Source: an uncultured Granulosicoccaceae bacterium
GTDB lineage: Bacteria > Pseudomonadota > Gammaproteobacteria > Granulosicoccales > Granulosicoccaceae
Assembly (NCBI GenBank): GCA_937958675.1
Contig: CALGND010000160.1
Location: 1-37,178, forward strand
Reading direction: 5' to 3'
DNA: 37,178 nucleotides
Below are positions 1-8,206 of this stretch, one piece after another. Position 1 is the stretch's first letter. Every line of letters starts with the position of its first letter. The notes under the pieces were generated by a model. The model searched no databases. It saw only the letters and a list, made by a program, of their open reading frames with translations, and was not told the DNA's origin. The position numbers and the translations under genes were made by a program.

Positions 1-293
1 CCTTTTCCACTGAAATAAACTTCTGCCTTATCCAGATCTTCTTCGTCAAAGGTTTTAAAGCCCATCGCCTCGACCGTGCCGGGCTGCTCAGATTTTTGTA
101 ACACCACACAATGATGCCCACGCTCTTCCATGGCTCTCAAATAAACATGGCTCTGAGTTTCATCTGTCACCTGTAGGCCGAGGATCTCTGTATAGAACTT
201 TTTTGAAGCAGCAAGATCGCTGACGTTAAGATACGCATGTGACAAACGGATAGTATTGAAATCCGGATACAAATTAGGAGCAGGTACAGGCAT
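1..293 (-). CDS. hpaD: 3,4-dihydroxyphenylacetate 2,3-dioxygenase, HpaD type (N-terminal part, cut by window edge)
   Basis: This is the N-terminal ~97 residues of an extradiol ring-cleavage dioxygenase of the vicinal-oxygen-chelate (VOC) fold. Members open the ring of homoprotocatechuate next to the hydroxyls to give 5-carboxymethyl-2-hydroxymuconate semialdehyde. The ATG at 291-293 begins MPVPAPNLYPDFNTIRLSHA, the family's usual opening, followed by the first VOC repeat (LNVSDLAASKKFYTEILGL) and the YLRAMEERGHHCVVL segment. The metal-binding residues of the C-terminal half lie outside the window, so activity cannot be judged. The gene sits 41 bp downstream of hpaE on the same strand and probably shares its promoter, since its product is the HpaE substrate. 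A generic catechol 2,3-dioxygenase is the main alternative; the adjacent hpaE and hpaR favour HpaD. Confidence 0.85.
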   Translation of the reverse strand, partial: MPVPAPNLYPDFNTIRLSHAYLNVSDLAASKKFYTEILGLQVTDETQSHVYLRAMEERGHHCVVLQKSEQPGTVEAMGFKTFDEEDLDKAEVYFSGK

Positions 294-334
294 GTGATAT
301 GTAATCCTTGTTGCTAGCTGGTTTTATCAGCGCC

Positions 335-1846
335 CTATTGGGCACCAAGCCGCGCTATTTTGTGTTGACCCATTGCAAAACCAATGTGCTTTTGCTCCAT
401 ATAAAATTCGAATGACCAATCACCGCCATCGCGACCGATACCGCTCGCTTTTACCCCACCAAATGGCGTGGGTAAATGCCGTACGTTTTCTGAGTTAACC
501 CAAATCATACCGGCTTCAAGCTTGTCAGTGAAACGCAGAGCGCGTGTCAGGTCATTAGTCCAGACGTAACCGGTCAAGCCGTACAGGGTGTCGTTTGCAA
601 TACTAAGTGCTTCTTCTTCCGTAGAAAAAGGGATTGACGTTAGCACAGGGCCGAATATCTCTTCCTGTGCTATACGCATGGCATTGTTGGCATTGGTAAA
701 CAGCGTTGGTTTTACAAAATACCCTTTGTCACCGATAGTCTCACCGCCAGCTGCAATAGTGGCCTTGTCTTGCTTAGCGATATCAAAATAACTGGTCACT
801 TTCTTAAAGTGCTCTTCGTTAATTAACGGCCCGACTTCTGTTTTTGGATCAAGGGGGTGGCCAACTTTGATGTTATTGACCCGCTCAACTAACTTTGCTT
901 CAAACTCTTCACGGATATTTTCTTGCACCAACAACCGTGACGATGATGTGCAGCGTTCGCCATTGATGGAATAGATCATAAAGATCACCGCATCCAGCGC
1001 ACGTTCAAGATCGGCATCGTCAAATACAATGACCGGATTCTTGCCACCAAGCTCTAGGTGATTACGCTTTAATGTGTCTGCTCCTTGCTTGGTGATTAGA
1101 CTACCGGTGCGGCTTTCACCAACAAAGGCGATGGCTTTAATTAATGGGTGCTCGCAGAGTGCTTTACCAGCCTCTTCACCAAAACCATTTACGGTATTTA
1201 AAACCCCGGGCGGTAATCCGGCTTCTTCTGCTATTTCTATCAGTAAACGAGCAGTTAAAGGTGAAGATTCAGCTGGCTTATGCACCACTGCGCATCCGGC
1301 AGCCAATGCTGGAGCGATCTTCCAAGTAGAGAGCATGAACGGCGTGTTCCACGGCGTGATAACACCCACTGGCCCGATAGGTACACGTGAGGTAACGTTC
1401 ATTAGCGTTGGCGACTTTAAATGTTGCCCATCACGAGCCTGTATCACTTGGTCTGCAAAATACCGGAAGTTCTCGGCACCGCGTAGCGCCGCTTTTGACA
1501 TAAAACGAAATGCTTGACCAGTATCCCAACACTCACACAATGCTATTTCGTCGGCCCGCGCCTCAATCCCTTCCGCCACTTTGATCAGGATCTTGCGTCG
1601 TTGCGTTGCTGGCATATCTCGCCATTCGGGGAAATGACGGGCCGCTGACTGCGCCGCTGCATCAATGTCAGCGGCGGTGCCATGTGCAACATCGCAGATA
1701 AAACTGTTGTCTACCGGTGAAATCGATTCGAACACACCACCGGCGCCCGGTACGTCTTGGCCATCTATACGATTCAGGATGCCTGAGGATTTAAAGCGCG
1801 ATAGGAATCCGTTGAGTTTCTCAACATTCTGATCAAGAGTGGTCAC
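335..1846 (-). CDS. hpaE: 5-carboxymethyl-2-hydroxymuconate semialdehyde dehydrogenase (HpaE), NAD-dependent aldehyde dehydrogenase
   Basis: HpaE oxidises the ring-cleavage product of HpaD to 5-carboxymethyl-2-hydroxymuconate in the cytoplasm. The protein (about 503 residues from the chosen start) has the aldehyde dehydrogenase fold: the PWNTPF nucleotide-binding strand, catalytic Glu in LELGGK (about 265) and catalytic Cys in NGERCTSSSR (about 299). The GERCTSSSR variant and the C-terminal GGVKASGIGRDGGDWSFEFY are typical of HpaE. I chose the GTG at 1844-1846 because GGAG lies 10 bp upstream and the length then suits the family. The frame stays open to another GTG at 1993 with no Shine-Dalgarno, adding an odd Cys-rich stretch. 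The promoter is at 2013-2041. hpaD follows directly, and hpaR is divergent. Confidence 0.88.
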   Translation of the reverse strand: MTTLDQNVEKLNGFLSRFKSSGILNRIDGQDVPGAGGVFESISPVDNSFICDVAHGTAADIDAAAQSAARHFPEWRDMPATQRRKILIKVAEGIEARADEIALCECWDTGQAFRFMSKAALRGAENFRYFADQVIQARDGQHLKSPTLMNVTSRVPIGPVGVITPWNTPFMLSTWKIAPALAAGCAVVHKPAESSPLTARLLIEIAEEAGLPPGVLNTVNGFGEEAGKALCEHPLIKAIAFVGESRTGSLITKQGADTLKRNHLELGGKNPVIVFDDADLERALDAVIFMIYSINGERCTSSSRLLVQENIREEFEAKLVERVNNIKVGHPLDPKTEVGPLINEEHFKKVTSYFDIAKQDKATIAAGGETIGDKGYFVKPTLFTNANNAMRIAQEEIFGPVLTSIPFSTEEEALSIANDTLYGLTGYVWTNDLTRALRFTDKLEAGMIWVNSENVRHLPTPFGGVKASGIGRDGGDWSFEFYMEQKHIGFAMGQHKIARLGAQ

Positions 1847-1996
1847 TGAGTCATTTCTCCGAGTGATTTGCCGCTCCACCAGTGCTGATAAGGCTCGGTG
1901 AATCAGGCATTCATGAATATCAGGCTCGCAACAAACGGTGTCGCGACCTGCAATCTCGTGGCATACGAGCATCGAATCGCACATAGCCACCACTGT

Positions 1997-2041
1997 GACG
2001 ATATTAGTTCACATGTTAAATAAAATCGGCGCTAAGTTCAA
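1997..2041 (-). promoter_or_regulatory. hpaE promoter with overlapping dyad operator (probable HpaR site)
   Basis: On the minus strand TTGAAC (2036-2041) and TAACAT (2013-2018) are spaced 17 bp apart, a plausible sigma-70 promoter for hpaE-hpaD. The segment 1997-2023 overlaps the -10 and start region and matches 25 of 27 bases of a segment at 11938-11964 in front of the PuuC-like operon. Within it, 2003-2024 is a 22-bp dyad centred on ACATGT with 8 of 11 pairs matching. Such placement suits a repressor of the MarR class, whose gene (hpaR) begins 58 bp away on the other strand. Promoter and shared element are seen in the sequence; HpaR binding is inferred. Confidence 0.6.
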
Positions 2042-2098
2042 CAAAGTAACGCAATCAAGGTGATAGGATCATCAGGCACTGATTAACTAAGCTCAATA

Positions 2099-2539
2099 AT
2101 GACATCCAAACTGCCGTCCACCGTCAGATCGCTCCCGATAGCCTTGATACGCGCTCGAGAAGGCATCATGCCACCTATACGCGAGATGCTTGCAGAAACT
2201 GGGATCACTGAGCAGCAATGGCGTGTACTGCGTGTACTGGCCGAACACGGCCCACAAAGCTCTTCCACTCTGGCAAGCCGAGCATCTTTGTTGTTTCCAA
2301 GCCTAACTAGGATTGCGCAAACGATGCACGCTAAAGGTTTAATCACCTTGTCTCGTGATGAAGAAGACCGTCGTCGTCAAATGATCTCTATTACGGATGA
2401 AGGTCAGAAAATCATAGATGACAAAGCCGATCAGGCAGCTGAGATTGTGGCGGACTTAAAACAACGGCTCGGTGAGAAAAGGTACGAGACTCTGCTCGAT
2501 ACATTAGCACTACTTGATCCGAACACTGCAGATGAATAG
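2099..2539 (+). CDS. hpaR: HpaR, MarR-family regulator of homoprotocatechuate degradation
   Basis: This is a 146-residue winged-helix DNA-binding protein of the MarR family. HpaR members repress the homoprotocatechuate meta-cleavage genes until the aromatic effector binds. The N-terminal SLPIALIRAREGIMPPIRE and ITEQQWRVLRVLAEHGP segments match the HpaR pattern (IALLQARE..., LTEQQWR), and the wing carries DEEDRRRQMISITDEG. The ATG at 2099 places these blocks at the usual distances, although the Shine-Dalgarno is weak. An internal ATG at 2168 has AAGG in front but would remove the first helix. The gene is divergent from hpaE, ends 3 bp before the stop of the convergent aminotransferase, and is the likely reader of the shared operators at 2003-2024 and 11944-11965. 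Confidence 0.85.
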   Translation: MTSKLPSTVRSLPIALIRAREGIMPPIREMLAETGITEQQWRVLRVLAEHGPQSSSTLASRASLLFPSLTRIAQTMHAKGLITLSRDEEDRRRQMISITDEGQKIIDDKADQAAEIVADLKQRLGEKRYETLLDTLALLDPNTADE

Positions 2540-2542
2540 CGA

Positions 2543-3823
2543 CTAAAGTTTTTCAGACAACACTTCATCGAGCGTATCAAATAGTAAATCCGCATTCTCA
2601 AAAGAGAACGGCATTGGCGGTCTTATTTTAAGGGTGTTTTTATACCGCCCCAGCTTCGACAAAATTATTCCGCGGTGCCGCATCGCATTGATAACAACAT
2701 CGGTCAATTCGCTCGCTGGATCCTTTTTATTTCGATCCAGCACCATCTCAGCTCCGAACACCAAACCACTACCTCGCACATCACCGATGCATTCGTATTT
2801 TTTTTGTAAAATTTGTAGCCGTTTGAATGCATAGTCACCAACCACTTTTGCATTTGCCATCATTTGCTGTTCTTGTAGCTCATCAAGAACAGCCATCGCC
2901 GCTGCACAACTAACAGGATTACCGCCAAACGTATTAAAGTAGCGAAAGCTATTGCGAAACATAGCCATGATGTCAGCGCTACTCACCACCGCTCCCACAG
3001 GATGTCCATTAGCCATTGGTTTACCCAGTACGACAATATCCGGGCTTACCGCCTGTCTTTCATAGGCCCAGAAATGACTACCGATACGCCCAAATCCAGA
3101 TTGCACTTCATCGCAAATTAATAGACCACCAGCCTGGCGCACAAGTTTCGCGGCAGGCTTTAACCATCCCTCTACTTGTGATGGAAAACTCTCATTTAGA
3201 AAGTACGGACATACAATGAGTGCAGCAAATCCCTGCGGTGTTTGTTCAAGCTCAGCAATTTTCTCTGCTACCGCGCTTGCGAATAGGGTTCCGTCAGGAT
3301 CGGCGATGCGATAGCTATCCGGTGCTTCGACATGCCGAAAATATTGTTCAAGCCCGAAGCCCACTTTTGGCTCATTACTACGACTCAACTGGCTGACTAG
3401 CGCGGTATTTCCGTGGTAGGTTGAATCAGTTGCAATAATGCCACGTTTGCCAGTCACGGACTCTGCCATACGCAGAGCAATATCATTAGCTTCAGAACCC
3501 GTGCACGTCATCACCGCTGTGGTCAATCCATCGTGCATGGTGGCGGTAAGACGCTCTATATAATCCAGCACGCCCTCATGCACATAACGAGTATGCGTAT
3601 TCAGAGTGCTAGCCTGCCGATATATAGCCTCTACAACACGTGGATTACAATGGCCAACGTGTGGCACGTTGTTATAACAGTCAAGGTACTTGCGACCGTC
3701 GGCATCCCATAGCCAGACACCAACAGCTTTCACAATATGTACAGGATCGTTGTAGAACGTCGGCACGTTCGGGCCGAGTAAGCGCTTTCGTCTTGCTAAC
3801 AGACGCTCAACAGACTCTGACAT
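2543..3823 (-). CDS. Class III (PLP) aminotransferase, last gene of the glutamylation/P450 operon
   Basis: A 426-residue fold-type I PLP enzyme of aminotransferase class III, which moves the terminal (omega) amino group of amines or omega-amino acids to a keto acid; phospholyases and decarboxylases also occur in this class. Seen: the [14 protein letters not shown] cofactor-phosphate region (about 107-120), the cofactor-ring aspartate in [12 protein letters not shown] (D238) and the Schiff-base lysine in [13 protein letters not shown] (K268). [13 protein letters not shown] near the N terminus resembles the AGXT2L/phospho-lyase branch, so beta-elimination is a real alternative. It lies 31 bp after the glutamine-synthetase-like gene and closes the eight-gene operon, the place PuuE (GABA aminotransferase) holds functionally in putrescine catabolism. 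The substrate is not deducible from sequence. Confidence 0.85.
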   Translation of the reverse strand: MSESVERLLARRKRLLGPNVPTFYNDPVHIVKAVGVWLWDADGRKYLDCYNNVPHVGHCNPRVVEAIYRQASTLNTHTRYVHEGVLDYIERLTATMHDGLTTAVMTCTGSEANDIALRMAESVTGKRGIIATDSTYHGNTALVSQLSRSNEPKVGFGLEQYFRHVEAPDSYRIADPDGTLFASAVAEKIAELEQTPQGFAALIVCPYFLNESFPSQVEGWLKPAAKLVRQAGGLLICDEVQSGFGRIGSHFWAYERQAVSPDIVVLGKPMANGHPVGAVVSSADIMAMFRNSFRYFNTFGGNPVSCAAAMAVLDELQEQQMMANAKVVGDYAFKRLQILQKKYECIGDVRGSGLVFGAEMVLDRNKKDPASELTDVVINAMRHRGIILSKLGRYKNTLKIRPPMPFSFENADLLFDTLDEVLSEKL

Positions 3824-3854
3824 GATTAATGCATACCTTTACGCGATAGATGGT

Positions 3855-5129
3855 TTAAACGAAGGGTAGATAATAGTCACGAACTTCATCCACGCTTTTT
3901 CCCTGCAATCGAGTAAATTCATCGCGCTTTAAAAAAAGTAAGGCATCGCAATATAGCTCTCCCACTGATGCACGAAGTTGTTTGTCTTTATCCAACGCGT
4001 CTAACGCTTTATCCAGGGTGGCAGGGATGTGCCGTTTAGCGCGTACCCGCTCCATGCCATCGAGATCTTCCGCCTTTTGTAACGGTAGCTTATTTTGTAA
4101 TCCCAACATTGCTGCACGTAATACGGCAGTCACCGCCTGGTACGGATTAGTGGCGCAGTCTGCCATTCTGTGCTCAAGCCTTGCCGAACGCGGTGACCCA
4201 GTGGAACAACGGGTGGTCACCATACGATGATCCTCAGCCCAGTTAGCCCAATAGCCTGCCATGCTCCCCATGGTTAATCTATCATAGCTATTTACCGTAA
4301 CAGCCAATAACCCTGCCAATGATTCGTGGTGTGCAATTAAGCCAGCAATACAATGCTGAGCAAGTTTAGATAAATTTCCATCCGGTGCCACCGCATTATT
4401 GCCACTTTGGTCTGCCAAACTAAAATTGACATGCATACCAGAGCCGCCCCTATCAGGCACAGGCTTTGGCAAGAAACTTAACAGTAGGCCTTTTTTAAAC
4501 GCGAGCTCACGTGCCATTGATCGCATCAAGAATGCATCATCACAGGCCTTTACTGCATTATCAAAACGTAGAGTCAGCTCAAACTGACCATTGTCAAACT
4601 CACCGTTCATGCTTTCAATCGGGATACCGGCCTTATGAGCTGCCTCCCAAATTTCATCCGTTAAGCCGCGCGGATCATTCTCAGGCCCTGTCCCATATAC
4701 AAACGCACCCGGTGTATCGTAAGGTCGCCAGATGCCGTCTTGGTCGCGTTGAAAAACATAGCCCTCTGTTTCAAGCCCTACCATGGGCGTATACCCCAAC
4801 GCCTGCCAATCACTAATGCATCGCTTTAACGCTGAACGCGCGCACAAACCAAATGGCTTATCGTCAATATGCAAATCACCCAAGGCGATTTCAGTATTGG
4901 CTTGCCACGACGTACGCCGATCTTCATCTAAAACCAACTGCATATCAGGCAAGCCTTCGTAGAAGCCACAGCCAGGAACTGTAAGTAGATCGCGATCATA
5001 AGACACGGCAAACGCACCCCGCGCAAACCCTATTGCGCCACTGGCCGCAACATCTACAGGCACATATTTGCCACGTGGCAGGTTTAGCATGTCGCAAAAC
5101 ATGGCTCTGGTGCGGTTTGCTGTAGTCAT
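3855..5129 (-). CDS. Glutamine synthetase-like gamma-glutamyl ligase (PuuA/AtdA1 type)
   Basis: A 424-residue protein of the glutamine synthetase superfamily. Catabolic relatives (PuuA, IpuC, AtdA1) use ATP to join glutamate's gamma-carboxyl to an amine rather than ammonia. Seen: the metal-binding pair GLETEGYVF (E120, E122), MNGEFDNGQFEL (E177, E184), the substrate-loop histidine in GGSGMHVNFS (H233), NSYDRL, and the nucleotide/phosphate arginines in RLEHRMAD. It lacks the C-terminal adenylylation motif of assimilatory GlnA and is shorter, so nitrogen assimilation is unlikely. It follows the P450 gene by 21 bp and shares an operon with a glutamine amidotransferase-like hydrolase, the pairing that makes and breaks gamma-glutamyl amides in aniline and putrescine catabolism. 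The amine substrate is unknown. Confidence 0.82.
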   Translation of the reverse strand: MTTANRTRAMFCDMLNLPRGKYVPVDVAASGAIGFARGAFAVSYDRDLLTVPGCGFYEGLPDMQLVLDEDRRTSWQANTEIALGDLHIDDKPFGLCARSALKRCISDWQALGYTPMVGLETEGYVFQRDQDGIWRPYDTPGAFVYGTGPENDPRGLTDEIWEAAHKAGIPIESMNGEFDNGQFELTLRFDNAVKACDDAFLMRSMARELAFKKGLLLSFLPKPVPDRGGSGMHVNFSLADQSGNNAVAPDGNLSKLAQHCIAGLIAHHESLAGLLAVTVNSYDRLTMGSMAGYWANWAEDHRMVTTRCSTGSPRSARLEHRMADCATNPYQAVTAVLRAAMLGLQNKLPLQKAEDLDGMERVRAKRHIPATLDKALDALDKDKQLRASVGELYCDALLFLKRDEFTRLQGKSVDEVRDYYLPFV

Positions 5130-5150
5130 AGTTGTCTTGCCGTTAAACTG

Positions 5151-6395
5151 TTATAGCGTCTTCACCCTTATCTGCTGTCGCTTAACGCCGCAAATAAAGT
5201 TTGATCGTGTCCAAGCCGGCGGCGCTATCGCTTCGATAGTATCAACCTGCTTAACCAACTCCTGCAATACAACCTCCACTTCGAGCTTGGCCAGAAAGCG
5301 TCCTAGGCATACATGCGCACCACCTTGCCCAAACGCTAAATGTCGATTGGGCTTGCGATCAAGAATGACGTCATCCGGCCTTGAAAATACTGCTTCGTCA
5401 CGACTCCCCGATACAAACCACAACAGCACTTTGTCGCCTTTGCTTATTGTCTTTCCGTGTAGATCATAATCTTCGGTCGCTGTACGCCTGAAATGCATCG
5501 TGGGCGATGCAAGACGAATAAATTCATCTGCGCAACTACCCCAGTAGTGTCCAGTTTTGAGTTGCGTCAGCAGCTTCTGATCATGTGCAATCAGGCTCAA
5601 GGCCATCGCGATAGAGTATCGTGTTGTGTCGTTACCAGCAGCCACCAACAGGCAGAAAAAATTCTTAAACTCCAGCTCATCAAGCCCATTTTCATCCCGA
5701 GCCATCACATCAAGAACACTGTTTTTAACGATCGATTTACGGCCGTGAAGTAGATCTGCGGCGTAGTCATAAAGCTCTAAACCTGCTGGACTTCTGAACG
5801 GCATCATCCGGTAAGCGCTGGTATCCATTTTGTCGATCACATGATCGGTAAAATCGGGATCTGTATTACCAATTAGCGCATCGCCTTTTTCGACTAACCA
5901 TTCTAGATCCTCATCCGGTACACCGAGAATTCGGCCAAGCATTAGCATTGGCAATTGCTTGGCTATCGAATCAACCGCATCAAACTCTTTCTGCGCTAGG
6001 GCTTTGCTGATAATATCAGCAGCAAGCTCTCTGATTAAAGGCTCAAAACTTTCCATTACGTTTCTGGAAAAATTGGAGTTGACCGTTCGTCTGGTAGCGG
6101 CATGCTCTGGGGCATCTGTCTCCTGAAAAGTCCGTCTTGCAAGATACTCTTCCCGCGATTGATCCTCTATGCGAATTCCCTGCGCCGAACTAAATATTTT
6201 GCCTTCGCGATTGGCAAGGCTGATGTCGGCATGACGCGTTAAGTTCCAAAATCCCTTGGCAGTATCATCGCCTTTGGTCCAGCTGAGCGGATCTTCCTTT
6301 CTTAGTCGTGCGAATGTTTTATGCGGCACGCCATTGGCAAAACTATCGTGATCGAACAGATCGGAATGGCCATCATCATGAATGACTGCACTCAT
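5151..6395 (-). CDS. Cytochrome P450 (soluble bacterial class) of the glutamylation operon
   Basis: A complete 414-residue soluble heme-thiolate monooxygenase. Seen: the I-helix oxygen-binding motif AAGNDTTR with its acid-alcohol pair (D256, T257), the K-helix ExxR (E291-R294, in DEFIR), and the heme loop FGQGGAHVCLGR with the axial cysteine at C363. The loop has one residue more than the common FGxGxHxCxG pattern; similar glycine-rich insertions occur in CYP125-like branches. The ATG at 6393-6395 overlaps the upstream stop as TAATG, with AAAGGAG about 10 bp before it, so translation is probably coupled. No ferredoxin or reductase gene is nearby. By position it may hydroxylate or dealkylate the glutamylated amine, the oxidation step PuuB performs in the Puu pathway; that role is inferred. 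Confidence 0.9.
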   Translation of the reverse strand: MSAVIHDDGHSDLFDHDSFANGVPHKTFARLRKEDPLSWTKGDDTAKGFWNLTRHADISLANREGKIFSSAQGIRIEDQSREEYLARRTFQETDAPEHAATRRTVNSNFSRNVMESFEPLIRELAADIISKALAQKEFDAVDSIAKQLPMLMLGRILGVPDEDLEWLVEKGDALIGNTDPDFTDHVIDKMDTSAYRMMPFRSPAGLELYDYAADLLHGRKSIVKNSVLDVMARDENGLDELEFKNFFCLLVAAGNDTTRYSIAMALSLIAHDQKLLTQLKTGHYWGSCADEFIRLASPTMHFRRTATEDYDLHGKTISKGDKVLLWFVSGSRDEAVFSRPDDVILDRKPNRHLAFGQGGAHVCLGRFLAKLEVEVVLQELVKQVDTIEAIAPPAWTRSNFICGVKRQQIRVKTL

Positions 6396-7117
6396 TAATT
6401 AATTGCTCCTTTAAAAAATCTACCACACCATTTAGCGAAAATATCACCTTGCTGTGACCGCTTTAAACTGGCCCATGCATCTTTCGCTTGCGCATCAGGT
6501 ATTTCCGATTTAGTAGCATCCAAAACACAAGCCATAAACTCGTGAGTAAATTCTGGATGCCCCTGAGTTGTAAATATATGATCGCCTTTGGCAAAGCTAG
6601 TAATTTTGCACGCGCTACTTGAACCTAAAACATCACAGCCTTCAGGTAGTGCAGATACGTAATCTTCATGGAACACATAAAGGGGCAATTGCTTTTGCGC
6701 GGGTATCATCCACGGCCTGAAAGAACTGAATACGGTATCCTCAATGCCTACGTTATATCCTGTTTTAGATCGCTCCACCTTACCGCCTAGAGCCAGCGCT
6801 ATCGCTTGATGGCCGAAGCAGGCACCCAACAATGGCTTTTTGGCAGCATCACAGCGTTGTATAAAGTCTGTTAGTGAATCTGAGAATATATGTTGGTCAA
6901 GCACGCTAAGCGGGCTGCCAGTAATCATATAAGCGTCCTGCTCATCTATATCAACTGGCACTTCACCGCCAATTGTCATATACACACGGTATTGAAATCG
7001 TTGATCCAGTTGATCAAATAGATCGCGGAACCGATGGGCGTCATCGGGAAATGCATCACCAACTTCAACACTTTTGTCGTGATTAGTCAGCAAAATACCG
7101 AGCCGGATGCGATTCAA
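6395..7117 (-). CDS. Class I glutamine amidotransferase-like hydrolase (AtdA2/GMP-synthase-like), probable gamma-glutamyl amide hydrolase
   Basis: A 240-residue GATase class I domain standing alone. Seen: the nucleophile elbow GACFGHQAIA (C100) and the His-Glu of TQGHPEF (H187, E189), completing the Cys-His-Glu triad. Stand-alone relatives hydrolyse gamma-glutamyl bonds; AtdA2 in aniline catabolism is one example. PuuD belongs to the separate peptidase C26 family, so this is not a PuuD orthologue. I chose the TTG at 7115-7117 because AGAGG sits 6-7 bp upstream and the product then begins LNRIRLGILLTNHDK, the usual first beta strand. A longer reading from the GTG at 7201 would add 28 low-complexity residues without a good Shine-Dalgarno. 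The downstream P450 start overlaps its stop. Confidence 0.8.
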   Translation of the reverse strand: MNRIRLGILLTNHDKSVEVGDAFPDDAHRFRDLFDQLDQRFQYRVYMTIGGEVPVDIDEQDAYMITGSPLSVLDQHIFSDSLTDFIQRCDAAKKPLLGACFGHQAIALALGGKVERSKTGYNVGIEDTVFSSFRPWMIPAQKQLPLYVFHEDYVSALPEGCDVLGSSSACKITSFAKGDHIFTTQGHPEFTHEFMACVLDATKSEIPDAQAKDAWASLKRSQQGDIFAKWCGRFFKGAIN

Positions 7118-7212
7118 TTTTGACCTCTTTGCATTAGCGTGTGCGGGGTTATTTTCGCTTGGCAAATGAAATAAAACAGGTGACCGCCCGAAGGTGGCCA
7201 CCTGCGATCGAT

Positions 7213-8154
7213 TTACTTCTCGATTATTCCAATAAGCTCAGCCAACTTAGCGCGATCAGTAACGATGCGTTCTTGAGATGCTGCCATATCTTGCCAATAG
7301 ACTCGAGCACCTGTCTCTTCCATTAGTTTTTGTGCTTCTTCACCGGCCATAGTGTCAGAGGCGATCTCTGCCAATACATCAATAATTTCTTGCGACGTAC
7401 CTTTCTTGACGAAAAGACCATTCCACAGTTCAAGATCATTGATGCCTGCCTGAGTCGCTAGTGTTTCAACTCCATCAAGTTTTGCGATTGGCTCTTCACC
7501 AATATTAGCGAGTATTTTGATTTCGCCAAGGCAAGGTTCAATCAATGCAAGCGTGGTGTTGATAACATCCGCATCGCCCGAAGACAGTGTGTTGCAATCA
7601 AGCAAATCGAAGGCAGCATCATCGGCAAAATCAAAACCTAAAGTTGCAGCGGCAGCCATAGACGCACGAGTTGGCGCCAACCCTGCTCCAAAGTGTCCAA
7701 GCACGACATCATTATCTTTTGCGTGGGCTGCTAGGCCCGCCATATCGGTGTACGGTGCATCGGCACCAGCTGCCAATACGAAGGGATAGGTTAGAAAGAT
7801 TCCAACTGGCGTGAAGCTGTCTTCTTCTATGCCGATGTCAATGTTTGGACCCACGACCGGTACACCGATTACGAATGAACCAACCATAGAACCATCAGTG
7901 GGGCCATTTAAAACCTCTAAAGCACCTGGGAAAGGGCCATCGCCACCACCGGGTTTATTTACAACCGATGCAGGAAAACCTGTTGCATCTTCAAACTCTT
8001 TCACGATCATACGTGTAAGAACATCTTCAAAATCACCCGGTGGCCACGGCACGATAAATTGTACTGGCCCGGTTGGATATTCTGCCGCCGCAGGGCTAAA
8101 AGCGGATACAGCGGTTACGACTGATAACAAAGCAGCCTGTGCAAGCCTTTTCAT
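7213..8154 (-). CDS. TctC/Bug-type periplasmic substrate-binding protein of a tripartite tricarboxylate transporter
   Basis: About 313 residues with an N-terminal Sec signal peptide (MKRLAQAALLSVVTAVSAF, probable cleavage after PAAA). The mature protein begins EYPTGPVQFIVPWPPGD, the usual first strand of Bug/TctC receptors that capture carboxylates in the periplasm for the TctA-TctB permease. The ATG at 8152-8154 is preferred: GGAG lies 7 bp upstream and it puts the signal peptide at the N terminus. An upstream in-frame ATG at 8179-8181 is created by a 16-bp tandem repeat. A Cys pair (LLDCNTLSS and IEPCLGEI) could form a periplasmic disulfide. Encoded just after tctA, it presumably imports the operon's substrate, which should therefore carry a carboxylate. 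Confidence 0.87.
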   Translation of the reverse strand: MKRLAQAALLSVVTAVSAFSPAAAEYPTGPVQFIVPWPPGDFEDVLTRMIVKEFEDATGFPASVVNKPGGGDGPFPGALEVLNGPTDGSMVGSFVIGVPVVGPNIDIGIEEDSFTPVGIFLTYPFVLAAGADAPYTDMAGLAAHAKDNDVVLGHFGAGLAPTRASMAAAATLGFDFADDAAFDLLDCNTLSSGDADVINTTLALIEPCLGEIKILANIGEEPIAKLDGVETLATQAGINDLELWNGLFVKKGTSQEIIDVLAEIASDTMAGEEAQKLMEETGARVYWQDMAASQERIVTDRAKLAELIGIIEK

Positions 8155-8165
8155 TGATTTTCTCC

Positions 8166-8206
8166 AGTTAAAAGAAGTCATAGTTAAAAGAAGTCATAGT
8201 TAAAAG
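8166..8206. repeat. 16-bp tandem repeat (about 2.5 copies) between tctA and tctC
   Basis: AGTTAAAAGAAGTCAT occurs at 8166-8181 and 8182-8197, followed by the partial copy AGTTAAAAG at 8198-8206. The repeat covers the tctA stop region (8200-8202) and the leader of tctC. On the coding strand each full unit carries an ATG, creating alternative upstream starts for TctC. The copies are identical, which points to recent slippage. Confidence 0.95.

Noticed and set aside
1074-1517. 147-codon plus-strand ORF inside hpaE
   Set aside because: It lies wholly opposite the conserved hpaE coding region and shows no domain or Shine-Dalgarno; it is a shadow frame.
3855-5129. Calling the ligase an assimilatory glutamine synthetase (glnA)
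   Set aside because: It is shorter, lacks the adenylylation-site region, and sits in a catabolic operon with a hydrolase and PuuC-like dehydrogenase.
6395-7117. Calling the hydrolase PuuD
   Set aside because: PuuD belongs to peptidase C26; this protein has the GATase-type GACFGHQ nucleophile elbow and resembles AtdA2 or the GMP-synthase amidotransferase domain.
8160-8206. CRISPR-like repeat
   Set aside because: The units are directly abutting 16-mers without spacers; this is a tandem duplication.
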